This document shows, piece by piece, positions 16,137-23,542 of a DNA stretch of 64,000 bases. The stretch comes from Bradyrhizobium sp. SK17 (lineage in GTDB: Bacteria > Pseudomonadota > Alphaproteobacteria > Rhizobiales > Xanthobacteraceae). Location of the stretch: contig NZ_CP025113.1 of NCBI RefSeq assembly GCF_002831585.1, positions 4,045,001 through 4,109,000 on the forward strand, given 5' to 3'. Made by a program: the position numbers and the translations under genes. The notes under the pieces were generated by a model that searched no databases, had not been told where the DNA came from, and saw nothing but the letters and a program-made list of their open reading frames with translations. Position 1 is the first letter of the stretch. Each line of letters begins with the position of its first letter.

Positions 16137-17780
16137 TCACGCCGCGTCGCCGAGCAGCACCTCTCTGACCTCGTCGGAGAACAGCTTCTTCCGCCCTGCG
16201 ACCAGAAGCCATTCCGGATCGTCGCGATCCGGAATTCCATGCGGCATGCCGTGATCGAGCAGCGCCTGCGCGCAGCCCGCCCAGTCGCCGTCCTCGACCG
16301 GTTCGTTGCAGGATGCCCACGACAATGAACCGGAGGCGTTATCGCCGAAGCCGTGCTGCTCGGTCCATTGCGCGCCATGCTCGAGCAGGAAGCGTGTCAG
16401 TCCGGCATTGCCGCGGAAAACCGCGTGATTGAGCGCGGAGGCGTCCCAGTCGCCGGCGCGCACCGCGATGGGCCAGCCGAGTTCGACCATCAGCCGCACC
16501 GCGTCGTCGGCTCCTGCCGCCGCGAGTTCGGGCAGCAGGCGCAATTGCTGCGGCGACAGTGTGGCCGGAAGGTCGGGTCGGGCGGCCCGGATCTGCCGTG
16601 CTTCCCTTTCATTGCCGCTCGTACAGGCGGCGACAAACAGCTCGTCGTCGGTGAGTGGTTCGGCGCCAGCGCGTTCGCGCAGCAACTCGGCGACCTCGCT
16701 CAGGCCGAACTGTAGCGCGTAGCGGTACGCGCTGACACCATTGGGAGTCGCCGCGTGCGGGTCGGCGCCGGCGTCAAGCAGCATCGCGATACATCGGCGG
16801 GATCGTCGCCGCCGAATGGCCCACATCAGCGGTGAGCCGGAATCGCTCGTGGGGGCGTTGCGGGCAGGCTCGTTCGGATTGCCGCCGTGTTGCAGCAGGA
16901 GCGCGAGCGCAGCCACGTTCTCGGTGTCGAGCACCTTGTACATCGCATAGGCCTCGGGAATCCGCGCGCCGTGTTCGAGCAGAATGCCCGTCGTCACGAA
17001 GGCGTCCAGCGAGTGATACAGCGACTCTCCGTCGTTCGGATCGCCGCCGGCCTCGAGCAACAGTCTGGTCAGTTCGAGATCGTGGTTCTGGCCGGCGGCG
17101 CCATAGAGCGCCGACAGCGGATTGCTGTCGTCGGGTGCCGCGAGCGTGCCGGGCGGCCAGCGGCTGCCGATCCTCTGGTTGGGATCGGCACCAGCCTGCA
17201 GCAGCAGGCGGGCGCAGCGAAGCAGCCGCGGCTGGAACCCGGGAAGCTGCAGCAGGCTGGAATGCGCGACCGCGACCAGCGGCGGCAATCGCAGCGGTCC
17301 GCCGGCGCGATTGACCCAGGCAGGATCGTTGGCCGCCGCCTGTTGAACCGCTGCTTCGTCGCCCACGGCGCAGGCGAGGTAGGGATCGCCGGCGACGAGG
17401 CCGGGATCCTCGGCGAGCATGCGTGCGGCCACGCGCGGGTGGGCGCGATTCGAGCCGCCGTCGATATCGCTGGCGTAGACGAGCTGGAGCCAGCGCCGCA
17501 CGCGATCGGCCTTGCTCTTGCCCGGCGGCAATTGCGCCTCGACATAGCGCCGCAGGTTGGGCCAGGAGGCAAAGCCAAGATCGCGCGCGATGCAGGACTG
17601 CGCGTCGTGGAGCCGGAGATTGAGCGCGATGATGTCAGCGTCGCTGCGCCCGGACGCCGACGGCAGCGATCGACGGAATCGGGAAAGTGCCTCCGGGGCT
17701 TGCCGCCGGTAAAGACGGATCAGCTCCTTGGCCTGCTTCTTCAGATGTTCGAGATTCAATCGCGCGGGCGATCGGTCCAT
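16137..17780 (-). CDS. Ankyrin-repeat protein
   Basis: The 547-aa protein starts MDRSPARLNLEHLKKQAKELIRLYRR, a leader shared by a group of bacterial ankyrin proteins. At least seven ankyrin-like repeats follow, for example LSALYGAAGQNHDLELTRLLLEAGGDPN, TSDSGSPLMWAIRRRRSRRCIAMLLDAGADPHAA and ALNHAVFRGNAGLTRFLLEHGA. No enzymatic domain or signal peptide is visible, so it is probably a cytosolic protein-binding scaffold. Convergent with the upstream gene, 9 bp apart. The family is clear; the partner is unknown. Confidence 0.85.
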   Translation of the reverse strand: MDRSPARLNLEHLKKQAKELIRLYRRQAPEALSRFRRSLPSASGRSDADIIALNLRLHDAQSCIARDLGFASWPNLRRYVEAQLPPGKSKADRVRRWLQLVYASDIDGGSNRAHPRVAARMLAEDPGLVAGDPYLACAVGDEAAVQQAAANDPAWVNRAGGPLRLPPLVAVAHSSLLQLPGFQPRLLRCARLLLQAGADPNQRIGSRWPPGTLAAPDDSNPLSALYGAAGQNHDLELTRLLLEAGGDPNDGESLYHSLDAFVTTGILLEHGARIPEAYAMYKVLDTENVAALALLLQHGGNPNEPARNAPTSDSGSPLMWAIRRRRSRRCIAMLLDAGADPHAATPNGVSAYRYALQFGLSEVAELLRERAGAEPLTDDELFVAACTSGNEREARQIRAARPDLPATLSPQQLRLLPELAAAGADDAVRLMVELGWPIAVRAGDWDASALNHAVFRGNAGLTRFLLEHGAQWTEQHGFGDNASGSLSWASCNEPVEDGDWAGCAQALLDHGMPHGIPDRDDPEWLLVAGRKKLFSDEVREVLLGDAA

Positions 17781-18004
17781 GAAAACCTCCGTGCATCAAT
17801 GGCCGATGGTCCACAAAACCGGCTGCACAAAGGCTTGATTTGCCGCATCAATGTTGCAAGTGGGTTCGACCCTTTCCGTGGACCCGGGCGCGGCTTGCAC
17901 CGCGACGTGAAGGATATGGGCGGTTGGCGTGACGGTCAACCCGCCAGCGTCGGCCGCATCTGTGACAATTGGACGGGCCGCCGTCGCTGGCCTATAGGTC
18001 GCGC

Positions 18005-18349
18005 ATGCGATTGAAAACCAGCATTTGGGTCGCGGCCTATCTGCGCCGCTGCCAGACCGAAGGCGTCTTTGGCGCGATCCGCAAGAAGGGCGCCGAGGAG
18101 GCCGGGGCGGTATTCGTCAAGGTCGCGCTGATGGATGGCAATGCGATGCTGTATACGCCGGCGCCGCAGACGGTCTACGACGACAGCCGTCCGGCCGAGC
18201 GGCTGTTCGTGCCGACTGCGCCGCAGCCGGTGCCCGAGCCTTCGGTCGAAGAGCGCTTGACCAAGGAATTGCGCTTCGATCCCGACGCCTGGATCGTCGA
18301 GACCGAGGATCGCGCCGGACGGCACTTCCTCGATCTGGCGAAGAGCTAA
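18005..18349 (+). CDS. DUF1491 family protein
   Basis: The 114-aa protein begins MRLKTSIWVAAYLRRCQTEGVFGAIRKKGAEEAGAVFVKV, the DUF1491 signature. Later come ERLTKELRFDPDAWIVETEDRAGRHFLD and the C-terminus. DUF1491 is a compact alphaproteobacterial family without known activity. The ATG at 18005 is preferred to an upstream in-frame GTG because the conserved sequence starts there. Its stop overlaps the end of the convergent DUF2336 gene by 4 bp. Confidence 0.88.
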   Translation: MRLKTSIWVAAYLRRCQTEGVFGAIRKKGAEEAGAVFVKVALMDGNAMLYTPAPQTVYDDSRPAERLFVPTAPQPVPEPSVEERLTKELRFDPDAWIVETEDRAGRHFLDLAKS

Positions 18350-19317
18350 CTTCCAGACTTCTGATTGCGGATCGCCGGCGTGCTGCCGGGCTGTACGGCC
18401 GGTCGCGCCTGCGTCGGTGCGGCTCGCACGCGATGGCGCTCGTCATCATAGAGCGACGAGCGATATTTGGCGCGGGCCACCGCCATGGTCGAGCCGCGCC
18501 ATGCCGCCAACATCACCAGCGCGGAGCGCTCGCTGAGCCGATCGTACAGCCGCGACAACCGGTAGACATAGTTGACCGACGAGCCGGCTTCCGGATTGAG
18601 GAACATCAGGATGCGCTGGAACGCTGCGCTCGACATTTCAAGCGCCCGCATCGCGCAGGCGAGCGGCTCCCCGCCGGGATCGTTGACCACCTCGGCGGCG
18701 ATCCGCGACGGCAGGATCAACGCCTCGCCGAGCTCGAGCGTGAAATTGTCGATGTCCTCGGCGAACGCCGCCATCTCCAGGATATGGATCGCGCGCGCGG
18801 CGCGTGCGGCCGGAATCCTTGCCGCGGCCTTCAGCCGCGTCTCCTGCAGATTATGCAGGATCTGCGCGCGCTCCTTGGCGTTGGCGGCAAAGAACATGTC
18901 GGAGATTTCGGCGGCATCGGTCGGCCGCATCGCAAGGCTCGCCGCCATCCGCAACTCGGCTTCGGTCGGGATCCTGGCGGGCTGCGTCGACGGCGCCGCC
19001 GCGGGAATTGCAGCAGCCGTCGGCACAGGCTGGTCGGGATCAACGCGTCGCAGGCCGAGCTTGTCCATGATCGCAGCGGGCGTCGCCGGATAGATCGCCA
19101 GCCGCGCGCGGACGGCAGCACGGGTCGCGTCATCGACCTCGTCGATCAGGCGCGACGTCAACTCGACGAACTGACGTTCTTCATCTTTGGAGTGCGCGCT
19201 CGCCTGCACATAGAGGTCGGTCAGGACACGCAGCAAAGTGGGGCGGATGTCGACGCCCTCACGGCGCGAGAGCGTCATCAGCCCATCGAAACCAGGAAAT
19301 AGCGGAGCTGCGCTCAT
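18346..19317 (-). CDS. DUF2336 family protein
   Basis: The 323-aa, mostly helical protein matches DUF2336: LTDLYVQASAHSKDEERQFVELTSRLIDEVDDATRAAVRARLA near 32-74, a short Pro/Ala-rich linker (TAAAIPAAAPSTQPAR, about 96-112), and a helical second half ending with SRLYDRLSERSALVMLAAWRGSTM. There are no membrane helices. DUF2336 proteins are confined to alphaproteobacteria and have no established biochemical role. A perfect TTAA-N7-TTAA box at 19390-19404 lies 73 bp upstream of the start, so CtrA control is plausible. Confidence 0.85.
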   Translation of the reverse strand: MSAAPLFPGFDGLMTLSRREGVDIRPTLLRVLTDLYVQASAHSKDEERQFVELTSRLIDEVDDATRAAVRARLAIYPATPAAIMDKLGLRRVDPDQPVPTAAAIPAAAPSTQPARIPTEAELRMAASLAMRPTDAAEISDMFFAANAKERAQILHNLQETRLKAAARIPAARAARAIHILEMAAFAEDIDNFTLELGEALILPSRIAAEVVNDPGGEPLACAMRALEMSSAAFQRILMFLNPEAGSSVNYVYRLSRLYDRLSERSALVMLAAWRGSTMAVARAKYRSSLYDDERHRVRAAPTQARPAVQPGSTPAIRNQKSGS

Positions 19318-19389
19318 CTCGGGCGTACGCGACTTGCCAGTAAGATTCGGTTTGAAAAACCCTGTGGCAACGAGCCTACGCAGGCTGCT

Positions 19390-19404
19390 TTAAGAGGTGG
19401 TTAA
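19390..19404. promoter_or_regulatory. Perfect CtrA-type box (TTAA-N7-TTAA), DUF2336 side
   Basis: TTAA at 19390-19393 and TTAA at 19401-19404 are separated by exactly seven bases (GAGGTGG). This matches the CtrA consensus TTAA-N7-TTAA and lies 73 bp upstream of the DUF2336 start codon on the minus strand. Confidence 0.6.
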
Positions 19405-19489
19405 GGAAAACAAGCCGTGAAGGCCTCTGCTCGAATTTGCGTGTCCCATAGGGCACAGCGCCAGATCCGTAACCGTCCGTATCGGCCGG

Positions 19490-19508
19490 TTAAGATGCCG
19501 TTAACCAT
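19490..19508. promoter_or_regulatory. Perfect CtrA-type box followed by CCAT, lipoprotein-operon side
   Basis: TTAA at 19490-19493, seven bases (GATGCCG), TTAA at 19501-19504, then CCAT. The second half-site reads TTAACCAT, the extended CtrA half-site. It lies 65 bp upstream of the small plus-strand gene at 19573. Confidence 0.65.
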
Positions 19509-19572
19509 ACGCGTTCTTAACTCGGCGGGCGCGGGGCAAATCATGTCCGTGCGGGGCCAGAGAGAACGGAAC

Positions 19573-19767
19573 ATGGGCACCATCGTTGAGTTTCCGGCGG
19601 ATGCGGCTGCGGGGCGGCCAAGCATGGCCGGCGCTGCCGGCGAAGGCATGGGAACCGTGCTGATCCTTCCCGTCGTGCGGATCGAACGAACGACCGAGGA
19701 GACCGGCGGTGGTCGCGGACCGGAGCAGGGGACTGCGCAGGGCCGCCGTCGCCGTCGCCGCTCCTGA
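19573..19767 (+). CDS. Small conserved basic protein (64 aa)
   Basis: The predicted product starts MGTIVEFPADAAAG, continues through MGTVLILPVVRIERTTEE and ends with a run of six or more Arg residues before a final Ser. Good codon bias and the position 16 bp upstream of the lipoprotein gene support it as a real leader gene of that operon. The frame is open further upstream, so the start could be earlier (for example 19543). I recognise no domain; the Arg tail suggests binding to nucleic acid or membrane lipid. Confidence 0.6.
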   Translation: MGTIVEFPADAAAGRPSMAGAAGEGMGTVLILPVVRIERTTEETGGGRGPEQGTAQGRRRRRRS

Positions 19768-19783
19768 TCACGGACATCGTGCG

Positions 19784-20551
19784 ATGCCGGAGCTTGCGCA
19801 ACGGACCGCTGGTCGGCGGTCTCTTCCGGCGCTGATCCTGCTGCTGGCGGGCTCGGCGCTCGCAGGCTGTAGCGGCGGCGATTTCGGCCGCACCCGCGCC
19901 GATTTCCGCAACGACGACATGCATCGCTGGATGGGCGCGGAGGCGACCGGCAGCGTCGGCAAGAAGGCCTCGCAGTTCCAGCTCACCGAACAAGAACGTC
20001 AGCTGCGCGATCTCGCCTATCAGTTCATCGAGCCGCCGCTGTCGCGGCCGGCGTGGAAGAGCGTGTTCGGCGACTACCAGCCGCTGCCCGCGCCCTGGCG
20101 GCAGAAGGTGGTGTTCGATCGCACCGCCTATGGCCGCAATCTGATCGACGAGCCGCATCGTTCCTTCGCCTCGCGCTATTCGCTGCTGATCGACGAGGTG
20201 CGCGACGACATCACCCGGTTCGAGCCGTTCTTCGCCACCGCGATCCAGGTGATCGAGCTCGACCGCAAGCGCAATGCCAGCCTCAACGTGATCTCCGACC
20301 TGTCGCCGCGCGAGAAGGCCGATGCGGTGGCGCGGATGGAAGAGAACACGCTGATCGTGCAGTGGGTCCAGCAAAGCCTGGAGCGGCGGATCTCGTCCTA
20401 TCGCTGGGCGCTGGAGCGGCTGGTGATCCAGGCGCCCGACGGCATGGCCGCCGACGCCGACCGCCAGATCAACGAGCTCGCCCGGCTCACCGCCAATGCG
20501 CCGCTGGTCTCCGCGCCGGTCGCGGGCCAGGCCGTGGTCTCGAAGGGCTAG
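19784..20551 (+). CDS. Lipoprotein, conserved hypothetical
   Basis: The 255-aa protein has a basic start, hydrophobic LPALILLLAGSALAGC and a lipobox LAGC with Cys at 29. The mature part begins Ser-Gly-Gly-Asp and contains FRNDDMHRWMGAEATGS. It is largely helical and charged (LTEQERQLRDLAYQFIEPPL; VRDDITRFEPFFATAIQVIELDRKRN). The ATG at 19784 is chosen because it gives a normal signal peptide; the frame extends upstream without one. It probably sits in the periplasmic leaflet of the inner or outer membrane. No function is known. The stop overlaps the convergent LysR gene by 4 bp. Confidence 0.82.
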   Translation: MPELAQRTAGRRSLPALILLLAGSALAGCSGGDFGRTRADFRNDDMHRWMGAEATGSVGKKASQFQLTEQERQLRDLAYQFIEPPLSRPAWKSVFGDYQPLPAPWRQKVVFDRTAYGRNLIDEPHRSFASRYSLLIDEVRDDITRFEPFFATAIQVIELDRKRNASLNVISDLSPREKADAVARMEENTLIVQWVQQSLERRISSYRWALERLVIQAPDGMAADADRQINELARLTANAPLVSAPVAGQAVVSKG

Positions 20552-21414
20552 GCGCGCTTCATTCTCTTTGTGGCCGACGTGACGCGGCGACTGCCCGGTT
20601 GTCGGGGCAGGCTCGCAATGAACTGCTTCAGCGCATCGGAGGGCGGCTGCGCCGATGGGTAGGCGAGGCCGACCTGGCGCGTGACATCGACATCGATCGC
20701 ACGCATCGCGACGTCGGGATTGCCGCGCGCCACGCCTTCGGGAACGATCGCGACGCCGACCCCGGCCGCAACCAATGCCATCGCCCATTCCTCGGATTCC
20801 GCGATCGCCACCGGCCTGCGCCGCGGCGAGCTGCGCTTGAAGAACTCCTGCTGTTCGCAATGGCAGCGGTCGATCATCGGAACATCAGCGAAGTCAGCGG
20901 TACGAAGTCGATCCTTCAGGGTAAGGGGATGCGACGGCGGCAGTGCCGCGACGTAGCGCTCGCTCCATAGCGGGATGAAGTGCTCGACCGCGTTGATCAT
21001 GGTCTTCGCGACGATCCGCGCGTCGGCCGTCTCGTTGGCGCCGACCAGCCGAAGCGCGAGATCGGCATTGCCGGTCAGCGGCTTCAGCAGGGCGATGGTC
21101 CGGGCCTGATCGAGCGTCCGCAACAGGCCGAGCGTCAATGCCTGCGTCGTCGCCGGCTTGCGGAACAGGTTTCGCGCCGCATCCGCCTCGTCGATGATCT
21201 TGCGGGCGATGCCGTGGAATTGCGCGGCGGACTCCGTCGGCGCCATCCCCTTCTTGTGCCGGATGAACAGCGTGGTGCCGAGCTCGGCCTCGAGGTTGGT
21301 GATCGCCGCCGAGATCGACGGCTGCGAGATGAAGCAGCGCTTCGCCGCGGCCGTCAGGTTGCGCTCGCGGTAAACCGCGGCGAAATAGCGGAGTTCGCGG
21401 ATATCCATAGGCAT
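20548..21414 (-). CDS. LysR family transcriptional regulator
   Basis: The 288-aa protein has the LysR winged helix: MDIRELRYFAAVYRERNLTAAAKRCFISQPSISAAITNLEAELGTTLFIRHKKGMAPT at about 3-60. A substrate-binding domain without membrane segments follows. A start at 21408 (MDIREL) is as likely as 21414. It is divergent from the metallo-hydrolase gene across 85 bp, the classic LysR regulator-target layout, so it probably controls that gene and itself in response to a small ligand. The ligand is unknown. Confidence 0.92.
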   Translation of the reverse strand: MPMDIRELRYFAAVYRERNLTAAAKRCFISQPSISAAITNLEAELGTTLFIRHKKGMAPTESAAQFHGIARKIIDEADAARNLFRKPATTQALTLGLLRTLDQARTIALLKPLTGNADLALRLVGANETADARIVAKTMINAVEHFIPLWSERYVAALPPSHPLTLKDRLRTADFADVPMIDRCHCEQQEFFKRSSPRRRPVAIAESEEWAMALVAAGVGVAIVPEGVARGNPDVAMRAIDVDVTRQVGLAYPSAQPPSDALKQFIASLPRQPGSRRVTSATKRMKRA

Positions 21415-21417
21415 ATC

Positions 21418-21432
21418 CTATCGTAGAGATAG
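21418..21432. promoter_or_regulatory. Candidate LysR operator
   Basis: CTATC, five bases, GATAG form a perfect inverted repeat in the 85-bp gap between the LysR gene and its divergent neighbour, 4 bp from the LysR start. The half-sites fit the T-N11-A rule for LysR sites. Confidence 0.45.
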
Positions 21433-21499
21433 ATAGACAATATTTTACCTATGGAGCGGCGAGTGGCAAGCCTGCACTGGTTTCAGCGGAGGACTGGTC

Positions 21500-22342
21500 A
21501 TGCGCATCCACCATCTCAACACCGGCACCATGTGCCCGATCGGCAAGCGGCTCGTGAACGGCAGCGGCAGCATCTTCCAGCGCGGGCGGATGGTCTGTCA
21601 CTGCCTGTTGGTCGAGAGCGATGACGGCCTCGTGCTGATCGACACCGGGATCGGGCTTGGCGACATCGCGGACCCGCCGCGGCTCGGCCGCAAATGGGTG
21701 CGGCGGACCACACCGCGGCTCGATCCGGCCGAGACCGCCGTCCGGCAGGTCAAGGCGCTCGGCTTCGCGCCCGACGACGTGCGCCATCTGCTGCTGACCC
21801 ATCTCGATCGCGACCATGCCGGCGGCGTGCCGGACTTTCCGAAGGCCAAAGTGCATGTCCATCGCAGGGAATACGACATGGCGGTGACGCATCGGGTCGC
21901 GCCGCCCGTGGGGCGCTACGTCACGGCGCAGTGGCAGCACGGGCCGGACTGGACGTTCTACGGCGACGACGGCGAGGACTGGTTCGGTTTCAAGGGCGTG
22001 CGTGCGCTCGGCGATCGCGAGCCGGACATTCTGATGGTCCCGCTGCCCGGCCACACGCTGGGCCATTGCGGCATTGCGGTGCGCGACAGGGACGGATGGC
22101 TGCTGCACGCCGGTGATGCCTATTTCCACCACGCGCAGCTCGATGCAACGCCGCGGATCCCGCTGGTGCTCGGCCTGTTCCAGCGCCGCGCCGACATGGA
22201 TCGCGCGACGCGGATCCAGAACCAGGAGCGGCTGCGGCAATTGAAGGCGGCGCATGGCGCCGAGGTCACGATCGTCAACAGCCACGATCCCGTCGACTAC
22301 GAGACCTGCCGCTGCGGCCGGCACGCGCTCGCAGCGAGTTAG
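21500..22342 (+). CDS. Metallo-beta-lactamase-fold hydrolase
   Basis: The 280-aa protein has the MBL fold: LVLIDTGIGLGDI (about 45-57), the metal motif THLDRDHAGG (100-109), PLPGHTLGHCGI with the next His, and LLHAGDAYFHH with the bridging Asp. The usual HxHxDH reads H-L-D-R-D-H here, a variant found in part of the family. A Cys-rich end (YETCRCGRH) is notable. There is no signal peptide. Relatives include lactonases and thioesterases, so the substrate cannot be named. It is divergent from, and likely regulated by, the LysR gene. Confidence 0.88.
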   Translation: MRIHHLNTGTMCPIGKRLVNGSGSIFQRGRMVCHCLLVESDDGLVLIDTGIGLGDIADPPRLGRKWVRRTTPRLDPAETAVRQVKALGFAPDDVRHLLLTHLDRDHAGGVPDFPKAKVHVHRREYDMAVTHRVAPPVGRYVTAQWQHGPDWTFYGDDGEDWFGFKGVRALGDREPDILMVPLPGHTLGHCGIAVRDRDGWLLHAGDAYFHHAQLDATPRIPLVLGLFQRRADMDRATRIQNQERLRQLKAAHGAEVTIVNSHDPVDYETCRCGRHALAAS

Positions 22343-22966
22343 CTAGCGCTTCCGTGCCGCGGGCGGCGGGGCTGGCGCAGGCAAAGGAGGCGGTGTCGCG
22401 TCCGGCTTGGCGGCGATGGGCTCGGCCTGCACCTTGCACGACGACGCCGCAAGCGAGGCCTGCGCTTGCGGCATCAGCCCGGGCTCCGGCGCCAGCGCCT
22501 TTAGGAGGATCAGGCCGGTCTCGGTCGGCGAGTCGATGATCAGCCGGTCGGCGGCGGTGACGTCCTCGTCCTCCGGCAGCTCGTTGTGCTGGGCTTCCGT
22601 CATCAGGTCGAGCTCGATTACCTTCTTGCCGGCGGAGCGGTCGTTGATCGCGTAATAGGCGACCTCGTTGCGGGTGTAGAACGACACCGACGTATAGGCC
22701 TGGCTGACCGGCACGGTGAGCTTGAGCGGCCCGGTGGAGAGATCGTAGCGGCAGATCGCCACCGCGAAGGCCGGATCCATCAGCGGCATCGGAGCATGGC
22801 TCGGGTCGGCCAGCGGCAACTGCGTCACCTCGTTCAGCTTGGTCACCGGCGTCAGCCGCGAATAGGCGTCCTGCGAGGCGATGCGCGGCAGCGCCAGCAC
22901 GCTGACGAGGTGCACCACGCCGCCGAGCAGCACACCTGCGAGGATGGTGAACAGCACGCGGATCAT
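22343..22966 (-). CDS. DUF1254 domain protein
   Basis: The 207-aa protein starts MIRVLFTILAGVLLGGVVHLVSVLALPR, an N-terminal membrane anchor, and continues with a domain typical of DUF1254 (MPLMDPAFAVAICRYDLSTGPLKLTVPVSQAYTSVSFYTRNEVAYYAIND). It ends in a Pro/Ala-rich tail (PPPLPAPAPPPAARKR). DUF1254 and DUF1214 usually occur together. Here they are two genes with an ATGA overlap, and the DUF1214 gene comes first. The stop directly abuts the stop of the convergent hydrolase gene. Its function is unknown; an envelope location is likely. Confidence 0.82.
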   Translation of the reverse strand: MIRVLFTILAGVLLGGVVHLVSVLALPRIASQDAYSRLTPVTKLNEVTQLPLADPSHAPMPLMDPAFAVAICRYDLSTGPLKLTVPVSQAYTSVSFYTRNEVAYYAINDRSAGKKVIELDLMTEAQHNELPEDEDVTAADRLIIDSPTETGLILLKALAPEPGLMPQAQASLAASSCKVQAEPIAAKPDATPPPLPAPAPPPAARKR

Positions 22967-23541
22967 GGGCAGCCTGTCGTCGTGATCGCGGGCATCGGCG
23001 CGTCGCGCTGGGTGCGGGTCGCGACCCCGACCGGCGTGTCGTAGAGCCGCAGCATCAGCGCGTAGCGCTCGATGCCGCCGGTCGGCAGCCAGTTGCCGGC
23101 GCGCGAGCGCGAAGCGATGTGGATCTCGAAGGTGCCGTCGGAGGCGCGCATGATCTCCTGGCTGGTGAAGCCGTAGCGTTGCAGCGAATTCGCCACCAGG
23201 TGGCCCTTGCGATCGAACAGCGTCAGCGTCCAGAACCGCGCCGCCGGCGTCACGCCGCTGACCACGATGTCGCAGCGGCCGTCGAGTGGCTTGTTCTTGT
23301 CGTCAGTGGTCGCCGAGAACGCGATGCCGTCGCCGGTGCCGATCGGCAGCTCGCCGCTGCGCGCGATGGTGGCGCGCGAATAGGGATCGACGTCGGAGGT
23401 GCCGTTCTTCGGCCGCGCCGTCCAGGCGCCGATCTTCAGCGTGCCGAGATCGGTGCCGCGCGTCGCCGTCGCGTAGGTCAGGCCGAGGCCGACGGCGGTG
23501 GCGATGATGAGGGCCAGCAGGGTTGAGAGGAGGAGCCGCAC
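22963..23541 (-). CDS. DUF1214 domain protein
   Basis: The 192-aa product from the GTG at 23541 begins with a hydrophobic anchor (LLLSTLLALIIATAVGLGLTYATA). Its DUF1214 domain contains IGAWTARPKNGTSDVDPYSRATIARSGELPIGTGDGIAFSA and ARFWTLTLFDRKGHLVANSLQRYGF. The frame is open further upstream inside the penicillin-binding protein gene, but the GTG 1 bp after that gene's stop is the natural start. It therefore follows mrcA-type PBP1A directly and is translationally linked to DUF1254 downstream. Confidence 0.82.
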   Translation of the reverse strand: MRLLLSTLLALIIATAVGLGLTYATATRGTDLGTLKIGAWTARPKNGTSDVDPYSRATIARSGELPIGTGDGIAFSATTDDKNKPLDGRCDIVVSGVTPAARFWTLTLFDRKGHLVANSLQRYGFTSQEIMRASDGTFEIHIASRSRAGNWLPTGGIERYALMLRLYDTPVGVATRTQRDAPMPAITTTGCP

Positions 23542-23542
23542 G

